Origin: an uncultured Faecalibacterium sp.
Lineage (GTDB): Bacteria > Bacillota > Clostridia > Oscillospirales > Ruminococcaceae
Direction: 5' to 3'
Assembly: GCA_900540455.1 (NCBI GenBank)
Contig: UQGD01000027.1
Span: 1-30,179, forward strand
DNA length: 30,179 nucleotides
Position 1 is the stretch's first letter, and each line of letters opens with the position of its first letter. Positions 22,018-29,249 of the stretch are shown here, in pieces. Position numbers and translations under genes: made by a program. Below the pieces are notes generated by a model that was given only the letters and a program-made list of their open reading frames with translations, was not told the DNA's origin and made no database searches.

Positions 22018-22056
22018 ATTACAAATCAGTTGCGCTGCCATTGCGCCACACCAGCA
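22018..22056. repeat. Right attachment repeat (39 bp, 5' half of tRNA-Thr)
   Basis: Exact copy of 13086-13124. It ends in the anticodon loop, so it is a tRNA fragment and cannot make a functional tRNA. It still has the native tRNA promoter upstream. Confidence 0.92.
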
Positions 22057-22069
22057 AGGGTACTTTATT

Positions 22070-22098
22070 AGTATACCATCTCTTCCACAGTTTTGCAA
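22070..22098 (-). promoter_or_regulatory. Original tRNA-Thr promoter, now separated from the tRNA
   Basis: Minus strand TTGCAA (22098-22093), 17-bp spacer, TATACT (22075-22070), 14 bp before the tRNA fragment. This spacing suits a tRNA gene with a short leader and marks the pre-integration promoter. The 434-bp gap between int and ksgA otherwise holds the terminators, the repeat and the core-like site. Confidence 0.75.
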
Positions 22099-22156
22099 GA
22101 TGAAATTCTCTTTACCCTACAATCCCGCTGGGCCAGTATATGCTCCAAAATCCCCG

Positions 22157-22205
22157 CAAAAACGCCCCCGCCGGGAACCGCAATTCCTGACAGGGGCGTA
22201 CTTTT
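22157..22205. terminator. Terminator of ksgA (bidirectional)
   Basis: ACGCCCC (22162-22168) pairs with GGGGCGT (22193-22199), with T runs on both strands. Confidence 0.65.
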
Positions 22206-22233
22206 TACACAGAATAGCGCAGGGGCTCAGCGT

Positions 22234-23085
22234 TCACCCCAGCTCCTGCTGGATGCGGGCAAAGTCCTCCAGGGTCAGTGCCTCCGGCCGCACACGGGCA
22301 TCCAGACCGGCAGCCTCAATGGCGGCAATGGCCCGCTCCTTGGGCAGGGACAGACCGGCGGCAATGGAGTTGGCGGCGGTCTTGCGGCGCTGGCCAAAGG
22401 CAGCACGGATCAGGGCAAAGTAGCCCTCCTCGTCCTCCACCTGCACAGCCGGCTGCTCCCTCAGATCCATACGCACCACGGCGCTGGTGACCTTGGGGGC
22501 CGGGTAGAAGCTGCCCGGCGCTGCCGTAAACATCATGCGGGAACGGGCATAGTAGCTCACAGCACAGCTGATGGCACTGGATGCCCGGGTACCCGGCGCT
22601 GCCGCCAGGCGGTCCGCCGCTTCTTTCTGCACCATAACGGTCAGGTTCTGCACCGGCAGGCGGCTGGACAGCAGTTTCATCACGATCGGGCTGGTGATAT
22701 AATACGGCAGATTGGCACAAACCGCCACCGGCATCCCTGCAAACTCTTCCTCAAGCAGGGCAGGCAGGTCCACTTTCAGTACATCCTGTAGTATCAGCTT
22801 AAAATTATCCACACCAGCCATCGTCTCTGCCAGCAGGGGCGGCAGCCGTTCATCCACTTCGATGGACACCACCTTATCTGCCCGGCGTGCAAGCTCCTTG
22901 GTCAGCACGCCAATGCCCGGCCCGATCTCCAACGCACCCCAGCCAGGGCCAACGCCGCTGGCATCCACGATCTTGGGGGGCAGACCAGGGTTGATGATAA
23001 AGTTCTGACCAAAGCCCTTGGAGAGGGCAAAATCATATTTTTCGCACAGGGATCGGATCACCGAGAGGTCGGTCAATTCCGGCAT
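22234..23085 (-). CDS. ksgA: 16S rRNA dimethyladenosine transferase
   Basis: RsmA/KsgA (283 aa) dimethylates two adjacent adenosines in the 3' terminal helix of 16S rRNA. The SAM-binding motif EIGPGIGVLT is at about 53-62, acidic E76 in SIEVDE, and the catalytic NLPYYIT at 125-131. Start ATG 23085 is supported by AAGGATGG about 10 nt upstream and by the usual N-terminal FGQNF block near residue 25. The open frame upstream lacks this. First chromosomal gene right of the island. Confidence 0.95.
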   Translation of the reverse strand: MPELTDLSVIRSLCEKYDFALSKGFGQNFIINPGLPPKIVDASGVGPGWGALEIGPGIGVLTKELARRADKVVSIEVDERLPPLLAETMAGVDNFKLILQDVLKVDLPALLEEEFAGMPVAVCANLPYYITSPIVMKLLSSRLPVQNLTVMVQKEAADRLAAAPGTRASSAISCAVSYYARSRMMFTAAPGSFYPAPKVTSAVVRMDLREQPAVQVEDEEGYFALIRAAFGQRRKTAANSIAAGLSLPKERAIAAIEAAGLDARVRPEALTLEDFARIQQELG

Positions 23086-23210
23086 AGAGGGTCCATCCTT
23101 TCTATTCAGGGGCTTTGCCCAGGGATCACAAGGTCGGTTATTTTTCCAAAACAAGATATACGGTGCGTTTTATACAGAAAGCAATAGCACGATCGCCCTT
23201 CCGGGGCAGC

Positions 23211-23251
23211 AAAGACCCTCCCCGCTGCGGCTGACCGCGACAGAGAGGGTC
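23211..23251 (-). terminator. Terminator of ctpA
   Basis: GACCCTC (23214-23220) pairs with GAGGGTC (23245-23251), with a T stretch on the minus strand. It lies just after the ctpA stop. Confidence 0.6.
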
Positions 23252-23264
23252 CCTTGTTTACAGA

Positions 23265-24665
23265 TCACTTACTGGCGGAAGCCAATGCAGCGTCCTGGCT
23301 GGCAGCCTCTTTGCTGCCGGAATCTGCCTCTGCTGCGCCGCTCTCACTTTCAGCAGCGCTTTCCGAAGAAGCACTCTCCGAGGCCGGCTCCTCTTCCGGA
23401 GCAGCCGGTTCTGCATCGGAAGCAGCATTTTCTTCCTCTGCGCCTGCCACCGTGGTGGAGCCGCTCATCTGCTGCGCTGCCTGCACTGCACGCAGGATTT
23501 GGGGGTCCGTGTCCGGCGTAAAGTCATAGAAGATGACCTCTTCCTCCGCCGTCAAGGGACGCTCCACATCCACGGTCAAGCCGGTGCCGTCAAAGCTGTT
23601 TCCCTGTCCGTCCAGCAGCTTTGCCACTGTGACCACCAGGGCGCTGCCGTCGGACAGGCGCTGGGGGCTGCTCTGGATGGTGCCCTTGCCCTGGGTGGTC
23701 TCGCCCACCAGGCGTGCACCGCTCAGGCTGCGCAGAGAGGCAGCAAACAGCTCGGCAGCGCTGGCTGTGTACTTGTTCACCACGCAGACCATGGGCAGCT
23801 CTACCACGTTCTCCGAGTCGCTGCTGCCCAGCAGAGTACGGTCGCCATCCTTGTCCTCTGCATAGGCCAGCGTGCCTTCCGGACACAGCAGGTCGATGCA
23901 GTTCAGGGCATCTTCCAGCACGCCGCCGCCGTTGTTGCGCAGGTCGAACACCAGGCTGGCGGCGCCAGCCTTTTGCAGGGTACGCACCGCATAATCCAGC
24001 TCGCTGGCGGTCGTAGAGTCAAACTGATGGATGCGGATATAGCCCACATTGCCTTGCACCAGGCTCTGATCCACCGAAGTGGTGCGGTAACCGTAATGGG
24101 TCAGATCGGCGCTGTGTTCTGCGGCAGCGGCGTCCAGCCAGGTCACACTGACCACCGTGCCAGCCTCGCCCCGCAGACGGGTCTGCACCGTATCCACCGT
24201 ATACATGGCCTTGACCTCCTCCCCGCCAATGGCGATGAGGTAGTCTCCCACCTGGATGCCTGCCTCCTGCGCCGGGGAGTCATCGTAGACCTTCAGCACC
24301 TTGGCATAGCCTGTCTGGTCTTTGGCCAGCTCCACGCCAATACCCATCAGGGTGCCTTCCTGGATCTTCATCAGCTCCGTATAGGAGGTCGCCGTATAAT
24401 AGCGGGCATAGGGGTCTCCTGCGCCCAGCAGATATCCGGCCGTCAGGCAGTCGTACAGCAAGGTCTCGTCAATGTTGTAGTAATCATTGGCCCGCACATA
24501 ACGGTCCACCTCTGCGATCTTGTTGTACATGCTCTCCTTCTCTTTGACGCTGGACACCGTGCTGTCAAACAGGCGCATTGCCATCAGCATCGTTACCGAG
24601 AAGGTCACAGTCATAGCCAGGATGACGATGGTCACCATCATCCCCACAGAAATTTTTCGGTTCAT
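23265..24665 (-). CDS. ctpA: S41 family C-terminal processing peptidase
   Basis: A 466-aa membrane-anchored protease: a transmembrane segment at about residues 8-31, PDZ domain about 105-180, S41 catalytic domain about 195-380 with the Ser nucleophile S302 (NKYTASAAELFA) and Lys K327 (TTQGKG). The final 65 residues are a low-complexity Ala/Ser/Glu tail. It faces outside the membrane and trims partner proteins. The gene follows an M23 hydrolase and ftsEX, so cleavage of the hydrolase or a regulator is a reasonable inference. The ATG follows GGGGGAG. Confidence 0.93.
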   Translation of the reverse strand: MNRKISVGMMVTIVILAMTVTFSVTMLMAMRLFDSTVSSVKEKESMYNKIAEVDRYVRANDYYNIDETLLYDCLTAGYLLGAGDPYARYYTATSYTELMKIQEGTLMGIGVELAKDQTGYAKVLKVYDDSPAQEAGIQVGDYLIAIGGEEVKAMYTVDTVQTRLRGEAGTVVSVTWLDAAAAEHSADLTHYGYRTTSVDQSLVQGNVGYIRIHQFDSTTASELDYAVRTLQKAGAASLVFDLRNNGGGVLEDALNCIDLLCPEGTLAYAEDKDGDRTLLGSSDSENVVELPMVCVVNKYTASAAELFAASLRSLSGARLVGETTQGKGTIQSSPQRLSDGSALVVTVAKLLDGQGNSFDGTGLTVDVERPLTAEEEVIFYDFTPDTDPQILRAVQAAQQMSGSTTVAGAEEENAASDAEPAAPEEEPASESASSESAAESESGAAEADSGSKEAASQDAALASASK

Positions 24666-24678
24666 CGGTCTCCCCCTG

Positions 24679-24786
24679 TCAGAACAGAAGCATCATAGCC
24701 AGGCTCCCCACCAGAGAGAGCACGAACACCCCTGCCAGCACGAGACAGCCCAGGCGCAGCAGGCGCTTACGTTTATCTTCCTTCAT
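24679..24786 (-). CDS. 35-aa membrane microprotein
   Basis: A 36-codon frame starting at ATG 24786, 9 nt after a perfect AGGAGG. The product begins MKEDKRKRLLRLG and continues as a single hydrophobic helix (CLVLAGVFVLSLVGSLAMMLL), a positive-inside single-pass topology. It lies between the M23 hydrolase gene and ctpA with short gaps (46 and 13 bp) on the same strand, so it is probably translated as part of the cluster. Function unknown; a small regulator or stabiliser of FtsX, the hydrolase or CtpA is possible. Confidence 0.75.
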   Translation of the reverse strand: MKEDKRKRLLRLGCLVLAGVFVLSLVGSLAMMLLF

Positions 24787-24832
24787 GCCTAAAGCCTCCT
24801 AAAAATACAATATGCCTTCCCTGCGGGTCCCC

Positions 24833-26146
24833 TCAGCGGATGGGGACCACGCTGCGCGGATTGATGGAGTTTGCCTTGGAGCTGCCTTTCCACACCTCCA
24901 GATGCAGATGGTTGCCGGTAGAGTTGCCGGTGGTGCCCACATAGCCGATCAGCTCGCCCTGCTTGACATATTTGCCCGCCGTCGTGGCAATGGACTTCAT
25001 ATGTCCATACAAGGTGGTGTAGGCGTTGCCATCCGTCATTTTGCCGTGGTAGATGATGACATAGTTGCCGTAACCGCCGGTGGACCAGCCTGCCACCTGT
25101 ACATAGCCGCTGGCTGCTGCATAGATGGGGGTGCCGCCGGGGGCTGCAAAATCAATGCCTGCATGGAGCTTGCGCACCCCGGACACCGGGTTGACGCGCA
25201 TACCGTACTCGCTGGAGATGCGGCTATAACTCTTCAGCGGGCAGATAAAGCCGGTAAAGCTGAGCTGCGGCTTGCTGGAGGAGGCCGAGGCGATCATTTT
25301 CTGGATCTCCTTTTTCACAGCCTCGTAGTTCATCTCGTCCGAGTCAATGGCTGCCTGGGCTTCCTTTTGGGCCTGCTTGGCTTCCTCTGCACTGAGCTTA
25401 GCCGCCGAGACGCTGGCGTTCAGCTCGCTCTGCTTGGCCTGCATCTGATAGTTCTGCGAGTCCAGCTGGTTTTTCTGGTTTTGCAATGCGGAACGCTGGC
25501 TCTCCAGGTCTGCCTTTGCATTTTGCAGCGACAGCTTGGCGTTCTTCATATCGTTCAGCACCTCGGTATCCTTCAACGAGATATCCTGCATCACCTCATT
25601 GAAGGTCAGCAGCTGGTACATATCCTGCACCGAGGCCAGCATGGCCACACTGCCGCCGTCCCGCAGCTGCTGCATAGCAGCCATGTGCTGCTTGAAGTCG
25701 TCCCACTGGTCTGCGATCTCGATCTCCTTTTGGGCGATCTCCGCTTCCTTTTGGGCAATGGCCTGCTGGGTCTGGCCAATCTGGTTCTGCACCTGGGCGA
25801 TCTGCCCTTTCAGAACCGAGATCTGCCCCTGGACCACAGTTACCTTTTCCCGCAGCTCCGACTCCATTGCCTTGGCGGCAGCTTCCCGCTTTTTGGCGTT
25901 GGAGAGGTCTTTTTTATGCTGCGCAATGGACTGCGACAGTTTATCCAGCCGGTTTTGCAGCGAGGCCATGCTGTTGGAGGCTGCCGACGCAGTAGGTGCG
26001 GCGCTGGGGTAAAAAGCCAGACAGGCCAGCAGACAGGCCACAGCCGTACACAGACTGACCGCCCGCACAAACCCGGAGTTGCTTGGTTTTGCATGGGCTG
26101 CCGGCCGGATCAGCCGGAAAGGCTTTGTATGTTTTGCATGATACAT
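24833..26146 (-). CDS. Coiled-coil M23 peptidase (EnvC/PcsB-like)
   Basis: A 437-aa secreted protein: an N-terminal membrane segment or signal peptide (about 28-46, cleavage near SAASA), a long coiled coil (about 60-285, rich in Gln/Lys/Glu) and a C-terminal M23 domain with H328 and D332 (HAGIDFAA), H382 (YGHM) and H413/H415 (NHLHLEV). The zinc ligands are all present, so unlike E. coli EnvC it should itself be a peptidoglycan endopeptidase. The coiled coil is the kind that docks on FtsX. The gene directly follows ftsX with a 19-bp gap, supporting FtsEX-gated wall cleavage at division. Confidence 0.92.
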   Translation of the reverse strand: MYHAKHTKPFRLIRPAAHAKPSNSGFVRAVSLCTAVACLLACLAFYPSAAPTASAASNSMASLQNRLDKLSQSIAQHKKDLSNAKKREAAAKAMESELREKVTVVQGQISVLKGQIAQVQNQIGQTQQAIAQKEAEIAQKEIEIADQWDDFKQHMAAMQQLRDGGSVAMLASVQDMYQLLTFNEVMQDISLKDTEVLNDMKNAKLSLQNAKADLESQRSALQNQKNQLDSQNYQMQAKQSELNASVSAAKLSAEEAKQAQKEAQAAIDSDEMNYEAVKKEIQKMIASASSSKPQLSFTGFICPLKSYSRISSEYGMRVNPVSGVRKLHAGIDFAAPGGTPIYAAASGYVQVAGWSTGGYGNYVIIYHGKMTDGNAYTTLYGHMKSIATTAGKYVKQGELIGYVGTTGNSTGNHLHLEVWKGSSKANSINPRSVVPIR

Positions 26147-26165
26147 GGGTGGCTCTCCTTTTGGT

Positions 26166-27074
26166 TCAGACGTTCAGATGCTTGCGGATGGAGAACATAC
26201 TGCCCAAGCCGCCCACCAACGCGCCGCCACACAAGCTGTAAAACAGGATGGTGGGCCACACATTGGCCAGCGGGATCAGCGAAGTACCCATCAGCAGCCG
26301 CCACAGTCCGCCCAGCGTGCTGGTAGCCTGCAGCAGATAGCCATAGCCGCCAATGGTAACAGCGGCGGTAAGCGCACCGGAGAGCAGCCCCATGGTCAAG
26401 CCCTCCGCCACAAAGGGCAGGGTGACCAAAAAGTTGGTAGCGCCTACATATTTCATGATCTCGATCTCCCGGCTGCGGGCCGAAACACTGAGCCGGATGG
26501 TGCTGCCGACCGTGATCACGCTGACCACCATCAGCACGATGACGATGACCCGCCCCACAAGGTTGACCGCCTTTTGGGTCTGGATAAACACGTTGGTCAT
26601 CTCCAGCGGGGCTGCCACACTGTGTACCCCCTGGATACGCTGGATCCGGGCGCTGATCTGCTCCATCTGGCTCAGATCTCCAATGGACACCCGGTAGTTG
26701 GCCTTAAAAGGATTGTCGTTTTCAAACTCGTCCAGAAGGATCGCATAATCCTCCATATAAGTACGGTACTGATCCAGCACGTCCTGCTTGGACATGAACT
26801 GCATATGGGTAATGCCCGGCAGAACGGCGATCTCGTCCCCTACCTTCTGCATCAGCTCCCCATCGGCTTCCGGCTCCAGATAAACGACCATCTCGTTCTG
26901 GGTGCCCAGATAGCTGACCATGCTGTCCACATTCAGCTCCAGCAGACTTGCAAAGATATTCAACGCCATGCAGACGCTCAGCGAGGCCACACAAGCAATG
27001 GTCATAGCCCAGTGCTTGCCCATATTGCGCACGCCCCGGCCCGTCAGGAAGAAAAAGGTGGATGGTTTCATCAT
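26166..27074 (-). CDS. ftsX: Cell division protein FtsX
   Basis: A 302-aa membrane protein with four transmembrane segments (about 21-43, 178-200, 229-250, 270-291) and an extracellular loop of about 130 residues between the first two, the FtsX layout. The ISVSARSREIEIMKYVGATNFLV-type segment after TM2 is characteristic. Its start (ATGATG) overlaps the ftsE stop, so the two are coupled. With FtsE it forms the ABC-like complex that transmits ATP use to wall hydrolases. Confidence 0.95.
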   Translation of the reverse strand: MMKPSTFFFLTGRGVRNMGKHWAMTIACVASLSVCMALNIFASLLELNVDSMVSYLGTQNEMVVYLEPEADGELMQKVGDEIAVLPGITHMQFMSKQDVLDQYRTYMEDYAILLDEFENDNPFKANYRVSIGDLSQMEQISARIQRIQGVHSVAAPLEMTNVFIQTQKAVNLVGRVIVIVLMVVSVITVGSTIRLSVSARSREIEIMKYVGATNFLVTLPFVAEGLTMGLLSGALTAAVTIGGYGYLLQATSTLGGLWRLLMGTSLIPLANVWPTILFYSLCGGALVGGLGSMFSIRKHLNV

Positions 27075-27760
27075 ACCAGGGCCTCCTTCCGTGCAGGGGG
27101 CACATCCGAGATGATGCGTCCGTTTTCCAGCGTGACCACTCTCTGCTGGAACCGGCGCACCAGCTCATGCTCGTGGGTGACCACCAGAACCGTGATGCCC
27201 ATGCCGCTGACCCGTTCCAGCAGTTCCATCATCTCCAAGCTCAGCTCGGGGTCGATGTTGCCGGTGGGCTCGTCCGCGATCACCAGTTTGGGGGTGTGAG
27301 CCAAGGCCCGGGCCACCGCCACCCGCTGCTGTTCGCCGCCGGAGAGATAATCTGGGTAGCTGTTGGCCTTATCCTCCAGATGTACCAGCTCCAGCATATA
27401 ATCCACCCGGTCCCGGATCTGCTTTGCGCCCACGTTGGTAACGTGCATGGCAAAGGCCACATTCTCATAGACCGTCATGGTGGGGATCAGCCGGAAGTCC
27501 TGAAAGATGACACCCATCTGCCGGCGCAGATAGGGCACCTGGCTGCGCCGCAGCCGTGCCACATCCTTGCCGTCCACAAAGACCTTGCCCTCACTGGGCA
27601 GCACTTCCCGCAGGATCAGCTTGAGCAGGGTGGATTTGCCTGCACCGGAGTGACCTACCAGGAAAACGAACTCGCCCGGGTCCACATGCAGGCTGACATC
27701 CTCCAGCGCGAGACGTCCGCCCCGCTTGTACTCCATAGAAACGTGTTCAAAATCAATCAT
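27071..27760 (-). CDS. ftsE: Cell division ATP-binding protein FtsE
   Basis: ABC ATPase (229 aa): Walker A GHSGAGKST (36-44), Q-loop (FQDFRLIP near 86-93), signature LSGGEQQ (139-145), Walker B LVIADEPTGNID (159-170) and H-loop VVTHEHE. These match FtsE closely. ATG 27760 follows AAGGAG. First gene of the ftsE-ftsX-M23-microprotein-ctpA cluster; I found no convincing consensus promoter in the 135-bp gap upstream. Confidence 0.95.
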   Translation of the reverse strand: MIDFEHVSMEYKRGGRLALEDVSLHVDPGEFVFLVGHSGAGKSTLLKLILREVLPSEGKVFVDGKDVARLRRSQVPYLRRQMGVIFQDFRLIPTMTVYENVAFAMHVTNVGAKQIRDRVDYMLELVHLEDKANSYPDYLSGGEQQRVAVARALAHTPKLVIADEPTGNIDPELSLEMMELLERVSGMGITVLVVTHEHELVRRFQQRVVTLENGRIISDVPPARKEALV

Positions 27761-27827
27761 GAAAGGATAGCTCCTTATTCTTTGGGTGCGGTCGGGTGCA
27801 CCCTAGGATACTGCGGCAATTTTGCCG

Positions 27828-27860
27828 CAAAAACCGGCTGGCACACAGGTGCCGCCGGTT
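27828..27860 (-). terminator. Terminator of the PucR-type regulator gene
   Basis: On the minus strand AACCGGC-g-GCAC pairs with GTGC-c-aGCCGGTT (27832-27860), followed by TTTTTGC. It separates the regulator from ftsE, so the two are distinct transcription units. Confidence 0.7.
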
Positions 27861-27895
27861 TGTACGCCCCGCTAAAGCAGAGCGCAGGGGCCTTT

Positions 27896-28981
27896 TTAGT
27901 ACTTGGCCGGGTTGTTGGACAGGTACTTTTTGACCATCAGCGCCACCTTAAATACAATGGCGTCGTCGAACTCACGCAGGTCCAGTCCGGTCAGTTTCTT
28001 GATCTTTTCCAGACGGTACACCAGGGTATTGCGGTGGACGAACAGGCCGCGGCTGGTCTCCGAGACATTCAGGTTGTTCTCAAAGAAGCGCTGGATGGTA
28101 AACAGGGTCTCCTGGTCCAGGCTCTCGATGCTGCCCTGCTTAAAGACCTCACGCAGGAACATCTCACACACCGTGGTGGGCAGCTGGTAGATCAGACGGG
28201 CAATGCCCAGGTTGTCATAACGGATGATCTGCTTTTCGGTGTCGAACACCTTGCTGACCTCCATTGCGATCTGTGCCTCCTTGAAGCTGGTGGCCAGATC
28301 CTTGACGTTGGAGATGGGGGTGCCGATGCCCACCACAGACTTGATGTAATGCTCCCCAGACAGCGTATCCACGATGCTGGCAGCCAGCTTTTCCATATCG
28401 GTGCGGTCGATGCCCTTGCGGATCTCCTTGACCAGCACCGTATCGGTCTCGCTGATGTTGAACACAAAGTCCTTCTGCTTATCCGGGAACAGGCTGCTGA
28501 CCACATCGTAAGCGGAGATATCGCCGCCGCTGGTCACACGGACGATGAACACCACCCGGGACACGTCGGTAGCAAAATGCAGCTCCCGTGCCTTGGCATA
28601 GATATCACCCGGCAGGATGTTGTCCAGCACCACATTCTTGATAAAGTTCGCCTTATCGAATTTTTCGTCGTGATACTGCTTGATGCTCTGCAAGCTGATA
28701 GACAGCATTGCCGCAAACTGACCGGCAGTTTCGTCTGCGCCTTCCACAAACACGGCATATTCGTTATGCTTTGCGCTGGAGAACTGCTGGTAGGTGTAGC
28801 CGTCCTGTACAAACCGGTCTCCGGCAAGCAAGCGCTCCTCAACAAAGCCCTCACGCACCTCACCGATCAGGTTCAGCTCAGAGCAGGAGATCACCGTCCC
28901 CATCTCATCCACCACGCCCACCACACGGTCGATCGCATCTTTCATCTGGTAGATCACGCTTTGAAATACTCTGTTAGCCAT
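27896..28981 (-). CDS. PucR/CdaR-type transcriptional regulator
   Basis: A 361-aa regulator with an N-terminal sensory part resembling CdaR-like diacid-binding domains and a C-terminal PucR helix-turn-helix (about 300-355: NNLNVSETSRGLFVHRNTLVYRLEKIKKLTGLDL). ATG 28981 is chosen because an AAGGGG-type site lies about 10 nt upstream; the frame runs on further without one. It is monocistronic with its own promoter and terminator. No metabolic operon is adjacent, so the effector and targets are unknown. Confidence 0.88.
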   Translation of the reverse strand: MANRVFQSVIYQMKDAIDRVVGVVDEMGTVISCSELNLIGEVREGFVEERLLAGDRFVQDGYTYQQFSSAKHNEYAVFVEGADETAGQFAAMLSISLQSIKQYHDEKFDKANFIKNVVLDNILPGDIYAKARELHFATDVSRVVFIVRVTSGGDISAYDVVSSLFPDKQKDFVFNISETDTVLVKEIRKGIDRTDMEKLAASIVDTLSGEHYIKSVVGIGTPISNVKDLATSFKEAQIAMEVSKVFDTEKQIIRYDNLGIARLIYQLPTTVCEMFLREVFKQGSIESLDQETLFTIQRFFENNLNVSETSRGLFVHRNTLVYRLEKIKKLTGLDLREFDDAIVFKVALMVKKYLSNNPAKY

Positions 28982-29068
28982 ACTGGTTAAACCCCTTTTC
29001 CTCTCTCTTATGGAAGCCGCCGCATTGGCGATTGTGATTTTCAACAATTTCGCCGTTATACAATCTAT

Positions 29069-29097
29069 ATTTTACACAAAAGAATTTACTTTTGCAA
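29069..29097 (-). promoter_or_regulatory. Promoter of the PucR-type regulator
   Basis: Minus strand TTGCAA (29097-29092), 17-bp spacer, TAAAAT (29074-29069). The AT-rich region from 28982 to 29249 has no gene; TTTCACCAA (29102-29110) and TTGGTGAAA (29229-29237) are a distant inverted pair. Confidence 0.65.
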
Positions 29098-29249
29098 CAG
29101 ATTTCACCAAAAAAATTTCTTCTTTCTTGGTCAAATTATCTGTCAGCGGTTCTAAGAGCGGAAAAAGCACCTTTTTGCGTGGTTCTTGGCCCTATTTTAG
29201 CGGTAAAATGTGATGCTTCTTTGAAATCTTGGTGAAAAGCCCCCTGCCT

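Larger units (their letters stand above)
13086..22056. mobile_element. Integrated genomic island in tRNA-Thr, about 8.9 kb
   Basis: Bounded by the 39-bp direct repeats and carrying a tyrosine integrase beside the right one. Base composition is lower in GC than the flanks over much of its length. Cargo, left to right: Xre regulator, secreted protein, ribbon-helix-helix protein, SprT-like protease operon with a serine recombinase, DUF4160 remnant with partner, SF2 helicase, integrase. No relaxase, type IV secretion, phage structural or recognisable initiator gene is visible, so it is either a mobilisable/satellite-type element relying on a helper or a decayed one. Confidence 0.88.

Noticed and set aside
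22018..22056. Second tRNA-Thr gene
   Set aside because: Only the 5' 38 nt are present; the T arm and 3' acceptor strand are missing, so it is an attachment repeat.
24812..26326. 504-codon plus-strand frame opposite the M23 gene
   Set aside because: His/Leu-rich mirror of the coiled-coil codons; not a plausible protein.
27062..28990. 642-codon plus-strand frame opposite ftsE and the PucR-type regulator
   Set aside because: Antisense shadow of well-supported genes; it spans two separate transcription units and matches no family.
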